Of a stretch of 38,183 nt of DNA, positions 30,869-38,183 are shown in pieces. A program made the translations under genes and the position numbers. The stretch comes from JAYFNU01 sp964460755 (lineage in GTDB: Bacteria > Bacillota > Clostridia > Oscillospirales > Ruminococcaceae), in the NCBI GenBank assembly GCA_964460755.1, contig CAYWQL010000016.1, positions 1 to 38,183 of the forward strand. The letters run 5' to 3'. The notes under the pieces were generated by a model. That model was not told the origin of the DNA, did no database searches, and worked only from the letters and a program-made list of their open reading frames with translations. Each line of letters starts with the position of its first letter. The stretch's first letter is position 1.

Positions 30869-31951
30869 ATGGCAAACAAGCTCTTTCAAGGAATAGTATC
30901 TCAGATGAAGGACGCAATCGACCGTGAGGTCGGCGTTATTGATGAAGGCTCGTCCGTTATCGCGTGCAGTGACGCAACAAAAATCGAGACGGTAAGGGTT
31001 GGGGTTATGGACAGCGCTCCCGCCGACGGAATTTTAAAGGCGGACGGATATACCTATTACTTCATCAGCGAAAATAAAAAGAACGAATACGCCGTCTTCG
31101 TAAAAGGCGACGACGAGCAGGCGTGGCGCTATGCGTCTATGGTCGCCGTCGCGATACAGAACGTCAAGCAGTATTTTGACGAGAAGTTCGACAAGGTGAA
31201 TTTCATCAAAAACGTCGTGCTTGACAATATCCTTCCCGGCGACGTGTACGGAAAGGCGCGCGAGCTTCATTTTTCTACCGACGCCATTCGCGTGGTGCTT
31301 TTAGTCCGTATTATTTCCGATAAGGAGATTATGGCGCTCGACATAATTTCAGAGCTTTTCCCCGACAAGCAAAAGGACTTTATTTTTAACATAAACGAGA
31401 GCGACACGGTTATTGTCAAGGAGGTTAAACCCGGCATAGACCTTCGCGACGTAGAAAAGCTTGCGGGCTCAATCGTCGACACCCTCGAAAGCGAGCATTA
31501 CATTAAATCGGTTGTCGGAATAGGTACGCCGGTTATGGGAATAAAAGACCTCGCGACATCCTTTAAAGAGGCGCAGGTTGCCCTTGAGGTCGGAAAGGTT
31601 TTCGACACCGAGCACGCCATTATTTCTTATGATAATCTTGGCATAGCGCGTCTTATCTATCAGCTTCCGACGACTATGTGCGAGATGTTCCTCAAAGAGG
31701 TTTTTAAGAAGGGCTCAATCGACAGCCTTGACCAAGAAACGTTATTCACCATCCAGCGTTTCTTTGAAAACAACCTTAACGTATCGGAGACGTCGCGCGG
31801 GCTTTTTGTTCACCGCAATACCCTCGTTTATCGTCTTGAAAAAATCAAAAAGCTGACAGGTCTTGATTTGCGCGAGTTCGACCACGCCATTGTCTTTAAG
31901 GTCGCGCTTATGGTTAGAAAGTATCTCGATTCCAATCCCACAAAGTATTAA
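30869..31951 (+). CDS. CdaR/PucR-type helix-turn-helix regulator
   Basis: 360 residues. An N-terminal sensor region (about 1-110, related to the putative sugar-diacid recognition type) precedes a GGDEF-like degenerate middle domain (about 130-280) and the diagnostic C-terminal PucR helix-turn-helix: RFFENNLNVSETSRGLFVHR with NTLVYRLEKIKKLTGLDLRE next (about 300-340). Such proteins respond to small carboxylates or nitrogen compounds in other bacteria; no ligand can be read here. GGGG precedes the ATG. It lies upstream of ftsEX in the same direction with a 95-base gap and no strong terminator, so it may belong to that operon. Confidence 0.85.
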   Translation: MANKLFQGIVSQMKDAIDREVGVIDEGSSVIACSDATKIETVRVGVMDSAPADGILKADGYTYYFISENKKNEYAVFVKGDDEQAWRYASMVAVAIQNVKQYFDEKFDKVNFIKNVVLDNILPGDVYGKARELHFSTDAIRVVLLVRIISDKEIMALDIISELFPDKQKDFIFNINESDTVIVKEVKPGIDLRDVEKLAGSIVDTLESEHYIKSVVGIGTPVMGIKDLATSFKEAQVALEVGKVFDTEHAIISYDNLGIARLIYQLPTTMCEMFLKEVFKKGSIDSLDQETLFTIQRFFENNLNVSETSRGLFVHRNTLVYRLEKIKKLTGLDLREFDHAIVFKVALMVRKYLDSNPTKY

Positions 31952-32046
31952 ATTGCCAGCAACACAGGACCGACGGCTTTCCACCTTTATGTGTATGGGG
32001 GTTAGAGTGGCTTTTTCCCCTGCACAGCACATTTAAGGAGCTAAGT

Positions 32047-32724
32047 ATGATTGAATTTACAGGTGTCACAAAGGTATATGGAAACGGCACCGTAGCGCTC
32101 GACAACGTAGATTTGTACATAGGAAAGGGTGAGTTTGTTTTTGTGCTCGGTCATTCGGGCGCAGGCAAAAGCACCCTTCTTAAGCTTATGTTGCGTGAGG
32201 AGCGCCCGACTAAGGGGCGCATCTTTGTGGGCGACTACGATTTGGTTAAAATGAAAAATCGCGAAATTCCCTACCTTCGCCGTCAGCTCGGCGTTGTGTT
32301 TCAGGATTTCCGCCTTATACCGAACATGACGGCGTATGAAAACGTCGCTTTCGCTATGCGGGTGACGAATATACCGTCGAAGGAAATAAGAAAAAGGGTT
32401 CCGTATATTCTCCATCTTGTTGGGCTTACCAACAAGGCGAAGGCGTATCCGGACCAGCTTTCAGGCGGGGAGCAGCAGCGTGTCGCCCTTGCGCGTGCGC
32501 TTGTTCATAATCCCCAGATTGTTATCGCGGACGAGCCGACGGGCAACATCGACCCCGAGCTGAGCTATGAAATAATGGAGCTGTTGACCGAGATAAACAG
32601 GCTTGGCACAACTGTCGTCGTCGTGACCCACGAGCAGGATATGGTTCGCGAATTCAACAAGCGCACTATACTCATCAAAAACGGTAAGGTCGCCGCGGAC
32701 ACGGGAAAGTCGGTGTTAAGATGA
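32047..32724 (+). CDS. ftsE: Cell-division ABC ATPase FtsE
   Basis: 225 residues of the cytosolic ATPase of the FtsEX complex. Walker A GHSGAGKST (35-43), Q-loop VVFQDFRLIP, signature LSGGEQQRVALARAL near 138-152, Walker B IVIADEPTGNID and switch THEQ. FtsEX uses ATP to change shape and activate a periplasmic or extracellular wall hydrolase partner. AAGGAG precedes the ATG. It overlaps ftsX by 4 bases (ATGA). Confidence 0.96.
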   Translation: MIEFTGVTKVYGNGTVALDNVDLYIGKGEFVFVLGHSGAGKSTLLKLMLREERPTKGRIFVGDYDLVKMKNREIPYLRRQLGVVFQDFRLIPNMTAYENVAFAMRVTNIPSKEIRKRVPYILHLVGLTNKAKAYPDQLSGGEQQRVALARALVHNPQIVIADEPTGNIDPELSYEIMELLTEINRLGTTVVVVTHEQDMVREFNKRTILIKNGKVAADTGKSVLR

Positions 32725-33626
32725 ACGGTGGAAGCTTTGGATACCTTGTAAAACAGGGAATAACGAATGTTTGGTTAAACCGCGTTATGTCGCTCGCGTC
32801 GGTCGGTATTCTGACCGCCTGCCTTATTATCACGGGCGGAGCGGGGCTTTTGTCCCTCAACGTGCGCGATTTGTTCATTGCGGTCGAGAACCAAAACGAG
32901 ATGGTCGTTTTTATTGAGGACGACGCCACAGATGCAGAAATAGAAACGCTGACAACAGATATAGAAAAGCTTGATTACGTCGCTTCAACCGTCTTTATCT
33001 CCAAGGAGGCGGCGCTTGAGGAGCAAAAGGATTATATGGGCGCGCAGGGATATCTTCTCGAAGGGCTTGAGGAGGACAACCCGCTGCCCGCTTCGCTTCG
33101 CGTCACGTTAAGCGACCTTGAAAAGCTAAGCGAGGTGCAAGCGAAGGTTCAGGTAATGAATAAGGTTGATTCGATTTCGGCGCCGACTAATTTGGCGGAA
33201 ACCCTTACGGGAATTGAAAAGACGATGATTATTTTAGGCGCGATAATTATCGGTATACTTTTAATCGCGTCGGTCGTCGTTATAAGCAATACGATTAAGC
33301 TGACCGTATTTTCAAGAAAAAAAGAAATCAACATTATGAAATACGTCGGGGCGACGAACCCCTTTATTCGGCTCCCCTTTATTGTTGAGGGAATAACCAT
33401 CGGTATAGTTTCGGCGATAGTCGCTTTCGCGGTGATTATGGGTGTATACCAAAGTCTTGCGAGTATGATAGGTGAGTCGGCGGTGCCGTGGATAAGCTCA
33501 ATTTCGGGAAGTCTTGCGTCCTTCTGGGACGTGTGGTATTACGTGCTTGGCGGGTTCTTGGTAAGCGGAACGCTTATCGGCGCGTTCGGAAGCTCGTCGG
33601 CAATGAGGAAGCACCTTCAGGTTTAA
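32721..33626 (+). CDS. ftsX: Cell-division membrane protein FtsX
   Basis: 301 residues: a first transmembrane helix (about 23-48), a large extracytoplasmic domain (about 50-170) where hydrolase partners bind, then three transmembrane helices (about 173-198, 220-250, 272-295), the standard FtsX topology. RKKEINIMKYVGATNPFIRLPF near 195-216 is the conserved coupling segment. It is coupled to ftsE. The coiled-coil M23 protein encoded 34 bases downstream is its probable partner. Confidence 0.95.
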   Translation: MNGGSFGYLVKQGITNVWLNRVMSLASVGILTACLIITGGAGLLSLNVRDLFIAVENQNEMVVFIEDDATDAEIETLTTDIEKLDYVASTVFISKEAALEEQKDYMGAQGYLLEGLEEDNPLPASLRVTLSDLEKLSEVQAKVQVMNKVDSISAPTNLAETLTGIEKTMIILGAIIIGILLIASVVVISNTIKLTVFSRKKEINIMKYVGATNPFIRLPFIVEGITIGIVSAIVAFAVIMGVYQSLASMIGESAVPWISSISGSLASFWDVWYYVLGGFLVSGTLIGAFGSSSAMRKHLQV

Positions 33627-33660
33627 GGCTTGTGCGTTTGCGGCGGAAAGAGGTGTTACT

Positions 33661-34815
33661 ATGAAATTCAGAAAAATAATTGCGGTGCTGTCAGTTATCG
33701 CCTGTGTTATCGCTTTTACTCCGAGCGGGAACAGCGCAAGCGCGCTGACCCTTGACGAGATAAGAGACCAGCGAAACCAGCTTCAGCAGCAGCTTATCGC
33801 TATAAACAAAAAGCTTGCGGAAATAAGCGATACCGTAGATTCGGCGAAGGCAAAAACCGACACCTATGCAAGCAGGAAGTATATTGTCGAACAGCAAATC
33901 ACGGTACTTAAAGAAAGTATTCAGATAAAAGAAGACGAGCTTGTTGTAAAACAACAACAGCTTGACCAAAAGATAAAAGAGCGCAACGAGACTTATGAGC
34001 TTTTTAAAAGCCGTGTTCGCGCAATGTATATGAACAAAAACACGTCGACGCTTTCGGCGGTGCTCGGCGCGTCGAGCTTTTCGGAATTCCTTGTTAACGC
34101 CGAAACGCTGCGGCGTATTTCCGAGCACGATACCGAGCTTATTTCCTTGCTTGAGGAGCAGCAAAAGGTTATCGAGGCGGAAAAGGCGGTCATTGAGTCC
34201 GATTTGCAGTCGCTTGAAGATGACAAGGCGGAACTCGACACGAAATACAACGAGCTCGCCGTATTATATCAAGAGGCGAACAGCGAGCTTTCAAGCGCCA
34301 AGGCGCTCGAAACCGCAACGAAGGAGGATTATACCGAAATACTCAATTCCTTCAACGCAATGAACGACGAATGGGCAAAGCTTACTAACTCGAGCGCCTA
34401 TTCCGACGTTTATATCGGCGGCTATTACGCTTGGCCCGTTCCAAACTATTATTATATTTCCTCAGGTTATGGTTGGCGAACGCTTTATGGCGCTTCGAAT
34501 TGGCACGGCGGCATAGATATCGCGGGCTCGAATATTTATGGCAAGCCGATAATAGCCTCGAACACGGGGCAGGTCACGACGGCGGCTTATACTAACGTCG
34601 GATACGGAAACTATGTTATAATAGACCACGGCGGAAACCAGTTCACAGTCTATGGACATATGAGCAGTCTTGCCGTGTCGAAGGGCGACTATGTCGCGCA
34701 GGGCGAGGTTATCGGATATGTCGGAAGTACGGGCAACTCGACGGGTCCCCATCTTCATTTTGAAATTCGTATAAACGGCGAAAGACTTAATCCTGTCGAT
34801 TACGTTAAAAAATAG
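33661..34815 (+). CDS. EnvC-like coiled-coil M23 metallopeptidase, probable FtsEX partner
   Basis: 384 residues: a signal peptide (1 to about 28), a long coiled coil in two arms (about 31-115 and 155-245), and an M23 (LytM) domain (about 262-381). It has the EnvC plan. E. coli EnvC has a degenerate LytM domain and only activates amidases, but here the zinc and catalytic residues are intact (H282 and D286 in HGGID; H364 and H366 in HLHFE), so it should itself cut peptidoglycan peptides. Position directly after ftsX and the coiled coil support control by FtsEX. GAGG precedes the ATG. Confidence 0.9.
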   Translation: MKFRKIIAVLSVIACVIAFTPSGNSASALTLDEIRDQRNQLQQQLIAINKKLAEISDTVDSAKAKTDTYASRKYIVEQQITVLKESIQIKEDELVVKQQQLDQKIKERNETYELFKSRVRAMYMNKNTSTLSAVLGASSFSEFLVNAETLRRISEHDTELISLLEEQQKVIEAEKAVIESDLQSLEDDKAELDTKYNELAVLYQEANSELSSAKALETATKEDYTEILNSFNAMNDEWAKLTNSSAYSDVYIGGYYAWPVPNYYYISSGYGWRTLYGASNWHGGIDIAGSNIYGKPIIASNTGQVTTAAYTNVGYGNYVIIDHGGNQFTVYGHMSSLAVSKGDYVAQGEVIGYVGSTGNSTGPHLHFEIRINGERLNPVDYVKK

Positions 34816-34844
34816 GCGCGTGTTTCTGTAATATAGGAGAAGAA

Positions 34845-36038
34845 ATGAACAAAAAGATTTCGGTCGGTATCGCGGTGGCGTTCGTGCTTATCGCGGTCAC
34901 GATTACCTTTACGGCGGCGATGATATTTTCTATGAACCTTTTTGACAGCAAGGTTTTGAGTGCTCAGGCACGCGCGGCGATGTACGAAAAGCTGTCGGAG
35001 ATAGATAACATCGTCCGACAGAACTTCTACACCACGATTGACGACGAGACACTTTCCGACAATATGGCAATCGGGTATATCAACGGCTTGCAGGACGCCG
35101 ACTCGTCTTATCTTACGTCGGAGGAAATCGCGGCGAGGGAAGCCACGGCCCTTGGCACGAAGGTCACGGTTGGCATTGAGGTGGAAAAGGACACGAGCGG
35201 CTATATGCTCGTCAACAAGATTTATAACGAGTCCTCAGCGCAAAAGGTCGGCTTAGAGGTCGGCGACGTAATAACGTCGGTTGATGGTCAGGACGTGCTT
35301 TTGGTCGGTTACGACGCGGCGGTGCTCCTGCTTGACGGCATAGAGGGCTCGAAAACGACGGTCGTATACAACAAGGCGGGCGAGGAACAGTCCGCCGAGC
35401 TGACGAGGGCTTCCGCGGAGATTCCGTCGGTCGAATATACAATAGTCGACGACGTTTGCTACATACGCGTCAATGCCTTTTGCAACACGACGATAACCCA
35501 GTTTGAATATGCCCTTAACGCCGCCGCCACGAACGAGGGCGTCGTAGGGGTGATAATTGATTTGCGCGACCTTTTCGGGGGATATAACCTTGAAATAGCC
35601 GCCGATATGCTTGATATGCTTCTTCCGCAAGGAAAGCTTATAACGGGCGTTTACGAGGGCGGAGAGCGAAAGGTGCTTTACACCTCGGACGACAACAGCT
35701 TTTCGCTTCCCATTTCCATAATTGTCAACGAGAATACCAAGGGCTTCTCCGAGGTTTTTGCGGCGGTTATGGCGGACAGCGCAAACTGCCGCCTTGTTGG
35801 AAGGACTACGGCGGGCAAGGGAACGCTTCAGCAGCTCGTTAAGCTCAACGACGGTTCGGGCGTAGATATAACCGTCGCGGTTATCGAAACTCCGGCAGGA
35901 AACGTATTTAACGGTTCGGGCGTCGTGCCCGATTTCGACGTCGCTGCCGCGGACGGCTTTGTCCGCAAGGCGATACCGGACGAGGCGTACGACGCGCAGT
36001 TCAACAAGGCGATGAGCGTTGTTCGCTCGCTTGTGTAA
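34845..36038 (+). CDS. S41/CtpB-like protein with lost catalytic serine
   Basis: 397 residues: an N-terminal membrane anchor or signal (about 7-30), a tail-recognition helical part, a PDZ domain (about 105-185) and an S41 peptidase fold (about 195-365). Active CtpA/CtpB enzymes have a serine in a segment like GSASASE and a lysine in FGKGSVQ. Here the serine position reads NTKGFSE with Gly300, while Lys325 (TAGKGTLQ) is kept. The usual NPGG segment is also altered (RDLFGGY). I infer a non-proteolytic, probably scaffolding or regulatory role. It sits 29 bases after the EnvC-like gene, in the ftsEX operon. Ser302 two residues away leaves a small chance of activity. Confidence 0.82.
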   Translation: MNKKISVGIAVAFVLIAVTITFTAAMIFSMNLFDSKVLSAQARAAMYEKLSEIDNIVRQNFYTTIDDETLSDNMAIGYINGLQDADSSYLTSEEIAAREATALGTKVTVGIEVEKDTSGYMLVNKIYNESSAQKVGLEVGDVITSVDGQDVLLVGYDAAVLLLDGIEGSKTTVVYNKAGEEQSAELTRASAEIPSVEYTIVDDVCYIRVNAFCNTTITQFEYALNAAATNEGVVGVIIDLRDLFGGYNLEIAADMLDMLLPQGKLITGVYEGGERKVLYTSDDNSFSLPISIIVNENTKGFSEVFAAVMADSANCRLVGRTTAGKGTLQQLVKLNDGSGVDITVAVIETPAGNVFNGSGVVPDFDVAAADGFVRKAIPDEAYDAQFNKAMSVVRSLV

Positions 36039-36054
36039 ATCCCATATACCGCAC

Positions 36055-36083
36055 TTGACAGGATACCGCGTTTAACCTATAAT
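36055..36083 (+). promoter_or_regulatory. Consensus promoter of greA-lysS
   Basis: TTGACA (36055-36060), 17 bases, TATAAT (36078-36083): a perfect sigma-A promoter, 36 bases before the greA ATG. Confidence 0.92.
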
Positions 36084-36119
36084 TTATCCTTGTAAACGAC
36101 CACGAAAGAAGGAAAACCA

Positions 36120-36605
36120 ATGCCTAAAGAAGCCTTGATGAGCAAAGCCAAATTAAAAGAATACGAACAGGAATTAGAGTATCTTAAAACTATAAAACGA
36201 AAAGAAATCGCCGAAGTTATAAAGGAGGCGCGTTCTCACGGAGACCTTTCGGAGAACAGCGAATACGACGAGGCGAAAAACACGCAGGCTATGATTGAAG
36301 CGCGTATCGTCGATATTGAAAAGATGCTTCAAAACGCGAAGGTTCTCGACGAAGACGAGCTTACGACCGACAAGGCTTCAATCGGAAGCATAGTTAAAGT
36401 TAAATATATGGAAAGCGGCGACGTTGAGGAATATTCCTTGGTGAGCTCGGGCGAGGCGGACGCGCTTAAGAATAAGATAAGCGACGAGTCCCCCGTTGGA
36501 AGCGCGCTCTTGGGGCATAAGGTCAACGATGTCTGTGAGGCGAATGCGCCCGCGGGAATAATCAAGATAAAGATTATGAGCATCGGCAAGCAAGACCTTA
36601 ATTAA
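36120..36605 (+). CDS. greA: Transcription elongation factor GreA
   Basis: 161 residues: an N-terminal antiparallel coiled coil (about 1-80), whose tip carries ARSHGDLSENSEYDEAK (44-60) with the acidic residues that stimulate RNA cleavage in stalled RNA polymerase, and a C-terminal FKBP-like domain with ISDESPVGSALLGHKVND. AAGGAAAA precedes the ATG. Driven by a consensus promoter and followed by lysS after 85 bases. Confidence 0.96.
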   Translation: MPKEALMSKAKLKEYEQELEYLKTIKRKEIAEVIKEARSHGDLSENSEYDEAKNTQAMIEARIVDIEKMLQNAKVLDEDELTTDKASIGSIVKVKYMESGDVEEYSLVSSGEADALKNKISDESPVGSALLGHKVNDVCEANAPAGIIKIKIMSIGKQDLN

Positions 36606-36620
36606 TTTATCGTTAACGGT

Positions 36621-36655
36621 GATTCTTCGCGCGAAATATAGCGAAGAATCGCTTT
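36621..36655 (+). terminator. Hairpin between greA and lysS
   Basis: GATTCTTCGC (36621-36630) / GCGAAGAATC (36641-36650), 10 bp, followed by GCTTTG rather than a T-run. A weak attenuator or processing site is likely, lowering lysS relative to greA. Confidence 0.4.
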
Positions 36656-36690
36656 GTGTATATGGGAATAATAAAGTGTGAGGGAATAAT

Positions 36691-38183
36691 ATGGACAACA
36701 ATGAAGCGGTAAACATAAACGAAACGACCGAGATTAGTGAAAATCAGCTTGTCGCAATAAGAAAGGACAAGCTTCAAAAGCTTAAGGACGATAATCAAAA
36801 CCCGTATGAGGTGACCTCCTACGACGTCGACGCGCATTCCAAAGAGATAATAGATAACTTTGTCGACGATGCAGAGGAGCCGCGCAACGTAAGCATAGCC
36901 GGACGTATAACAAGCTGGCGTGATATGGGCAAGGCTAATTTTATCGATTTGACGGATATGCAGGGTAAAATTCAGGTCTATGTTCGTAAGGACGACGTCG
37001 GCGAGGAGGCTTATGCTGAATTTAAAACGTGGGATATAGGCGACATTGTCGGCATAAAGGGCTTTGCGTTCCGTACCCGCCGCGGCGAGGTTTCGGTGCA
37101 TACTAAAGAGATTAAGCTTCTTTCCAAGTCGCTTCGACCCCTTCCCGAAAAATATCACGGCTTAAAGGATACCGACCTTCGCTATCGTCAGCGCTATGTT
37201 GACCTTATCGTGAATCCCGAGGTTAGGGATACCTTCCTAAAGCGCTCGCAGATTATACGCGAGATAAGAAGCTATCTTGACGGTCTTGGCTTCGTCGAGG
37301 TCGACACCCCAGTGCTTCATACCCTTGAAATCGGCGCGGCGGCTCGTCCCTTCGTGACCCACCATAACACCCTCGACATAGATATGTATCTTCGCATAGA
37401 AACCGAGCTTTATTTAAAGCGTCTTATCGTAGGCGGCTTCGACAAGGTATATGAGGTCGGCCGCATTTTCCGCAATGAGGGTATGGATACCTCCCATAAC
37501 CCCGAGTTTACCTCGATAGAAATGTACCAGTCCTACGCCGATTATTTCGATATGATGAATCTTATCGAGAAGATGTATGCCGAGCTAACAAAGTCGATTT
37601 GCGGAGCGGAAACGATAAATTATCAGGGCGTCGAAATTAATATGGCGGCTCCGTGGGAGCGGCTTACGATGGCTGAGGCTGTTAAGAAATACGCCGGCGT
37701 GAATTATGACGACTGGGCGGACGACGCGGCGGCGAGAGCTGTTGCCAAGGCAAACCACATCGAGGTACCCGAGGGCGACAAGGCGACAAAGGGCCATGTG
37801 CTTATCGCGTTCTTTGACGAGTGTGTTGAAGAAAAGCTTATCCAGCCGACAATTATATACGACTATCCTGTTGAAAATTCTCCGCTTGCCAAGAGAAAAC
37901 CGAGCAATCCTGCCTTCACGGAAAGGTTCGAATATTTCATATATGCTCGCGAAATGGGCAACGCCTTCTCCGAGCTCAACGACCCGATTGACCAGCGCGG
38001 ACGCTTCGAAAAGCAGGTCGCCGAGCGCAGGGCGCAGGGGGTCAACGCGCAGGTGGACGAAGACTTCATCAACGCGCTTGAGTACGGTATGCCCCCGACG
38101 GGAGGACTTGGACTTGGACTTGACAGATTAGTTATGCTCCTGACCGATAGCGCCTCGATAAGAGACGTGCTGTTGTTCCCGAC
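36691..38183 (+). CDS. lysS: Lysyl-tRNA synthetase, class II (3' end outside window)
   Basis: The frame runs from ATG 36691 to the window edge without a stop (497 codons seen). An N-terminal OB-fold tRNA anticodon-binding domain (about 65-150; VSIAGRITSWRDMGKANFIDL, in part) precedes the class II core: motif 1 (LDGLGFVEVDTPVL), ARPFVTHHN, motif 2 (VGRIFRNEGMDTSHNPEFT), and motif 3 beginning at GGLGLGLDRLVMLLTD. Only a few residues of a typical 500-residue enzyme are missing. GAGGGA is 5 bases from the ATG. It follows greA, a common Clostridia pairing. Confidence 0.96.
   Translation, partial: MDNNEAVNINETTEISENQLVAIRKDKLQKLKDDNQNPYEVTSYDVDAHSKEIIDNFVDDAEEPRNVSIAGRITSWRDMGKANFIDLTDMQGKIQVYVRKDDVGEEAYAEFKTWDIGDIVGIKGFAFRTRRGEVSVHTKEIKLLSKSLRPLPEKYHGLKDTDLRYRQRYVDLIVNPEVRDTFLKRSQIIREIRSYLDGLGFVEVDTPVLHTLEIGAAARPFVTHHNTLDIDMYLRIETELYLKRLIVGGFDKVYEVGRIFRNEGMDTSHNPEFTSIEMYQSYADYFDMMNLIEKMYAELTKSICGAETINYQGVEINMAAPWERLTMAEAVKKYAGVNYDDWADDAAARAVAKANHIEVPEGDKATKGHVLIAFFDECVEEKLIQPTIIYDYPVENSPLAKRKPSNPAFTERFEYFIYAREMGNAFSELNDPIDQRGRFEKQVAERRAQGVNAQVDEDFINALEYGMPPTGGLGLGLDRLVMLLTDSASIRDVLLFP

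Noticed and set aside
1..38183. CRISPR array, transposon, prophage or integrated element
   Set aside because: No regularly spaced repeats, transposase, integrase or phage genes were seen, and composition is uniform.

Overview
The window reads as a chromosome segment from an anaerobic, probably spore-forming member of the Clostridia, most likely an uncultured Oscillospirales-like lineage. The evidence is a SigH-type sigma factor, a SpoIID-like domain, RqcH, WalJ next to RlmH, a 6S RNA beside TcdA (a neighbourhood I recall from Bacillus), a ThiI without a rhodanese domain beside its own cysteine desulfurase, and near-consensus sigma-A promoters. It looks like core chromosome. I see no insertion sequence, phage, CRISPR array or plasmid gene. 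TTG start codons are used repeatedly (cinA fusion, murA, rsmA, HAD phosphatase).

Layout. 1-2.7 kb: tRNA-Leu, a MATE exporter, a SigH-like sigma factor, a degenerate tRNA-like element and a double zinc-ribbon protein. 2.7-6.2 kb: a DUF1858 protein, then trmK, a Nif3-like gene and rqcH. 6.3-11.8 kb: cysteine desulfurase, thiI, and a very unusual 1018-residue gene joining CinA to a membrane segment, a catalytically dead class B sortase fold and a SpoIID-like domain. 11.8-14.3 kb (minus strand): murC, overlapped by an N-acetylhexosamine kinase-like gene. 14.4-20.9 kb: ilvE, an RluA/RluD-type pseudouridine synthase, a LysM-G5-M23 membrane hydrolase, murA, walJ and rlmH. 21-23.9 kb: a DUF4830 protein, a lipoprotein cyclophilin (minus), a DUF1292 protein, 6S RNA and tcdA. 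23.9-26.3 kb: a TauE/SafE transporter split into two overlapping half-genes, then an M-box Mg2+ riboswitch and mgtE. 26.3-29.2 kb (minus): a dCMP deaminase-like gene, coaX, a probable pantothenate ECF S component with a coiled-coil and EF-hand-like tail, and a HAD phosphatase. 29.3-30.6 kb: cytidine deaminase and rsmA. 30.8-36.0 kb: a CdaR/PucR-type regulator, ftsE, ftsX, an EnvC-like M23 protein and an S41-family protein lacking its catalytic serine. 36.1 kb to the end: greA and lysS, the latter cut by the window edge.

Two themes stand out. One is cell-envelope biology: murA, murC, FtsEX with an M23 hydrolase, a second M23 hydrolase with LysM and G5 domains, and two envelope proteins whose catalytic residues have been lost (the sortase-like domain and the S41 protein). 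The other is tRNA/rRNA maintenance: trmK, rqcH, thiI, a pseudouridine synthase, rlmH, tcdA, rsmA, greA and lysS. The best candidate for a previously undescribed system is the CinA / pseudo-sortase / SpoIID-like fusion, which would tie a cytosolic nucleotide-repair enzyme to an extracytoplasmic wall-binding or wall-remodelling module.

No gene-free gap exceeds 300 bases. The longest are the M-box leader (24653-24921), 30604-30868 upstream of the CdaR-like regulator (one promoter and a weak hairpin) and the 6S RNA gap (22949-23177). All assignments come from reading motifs by eye; no database search or structure prediction was run.
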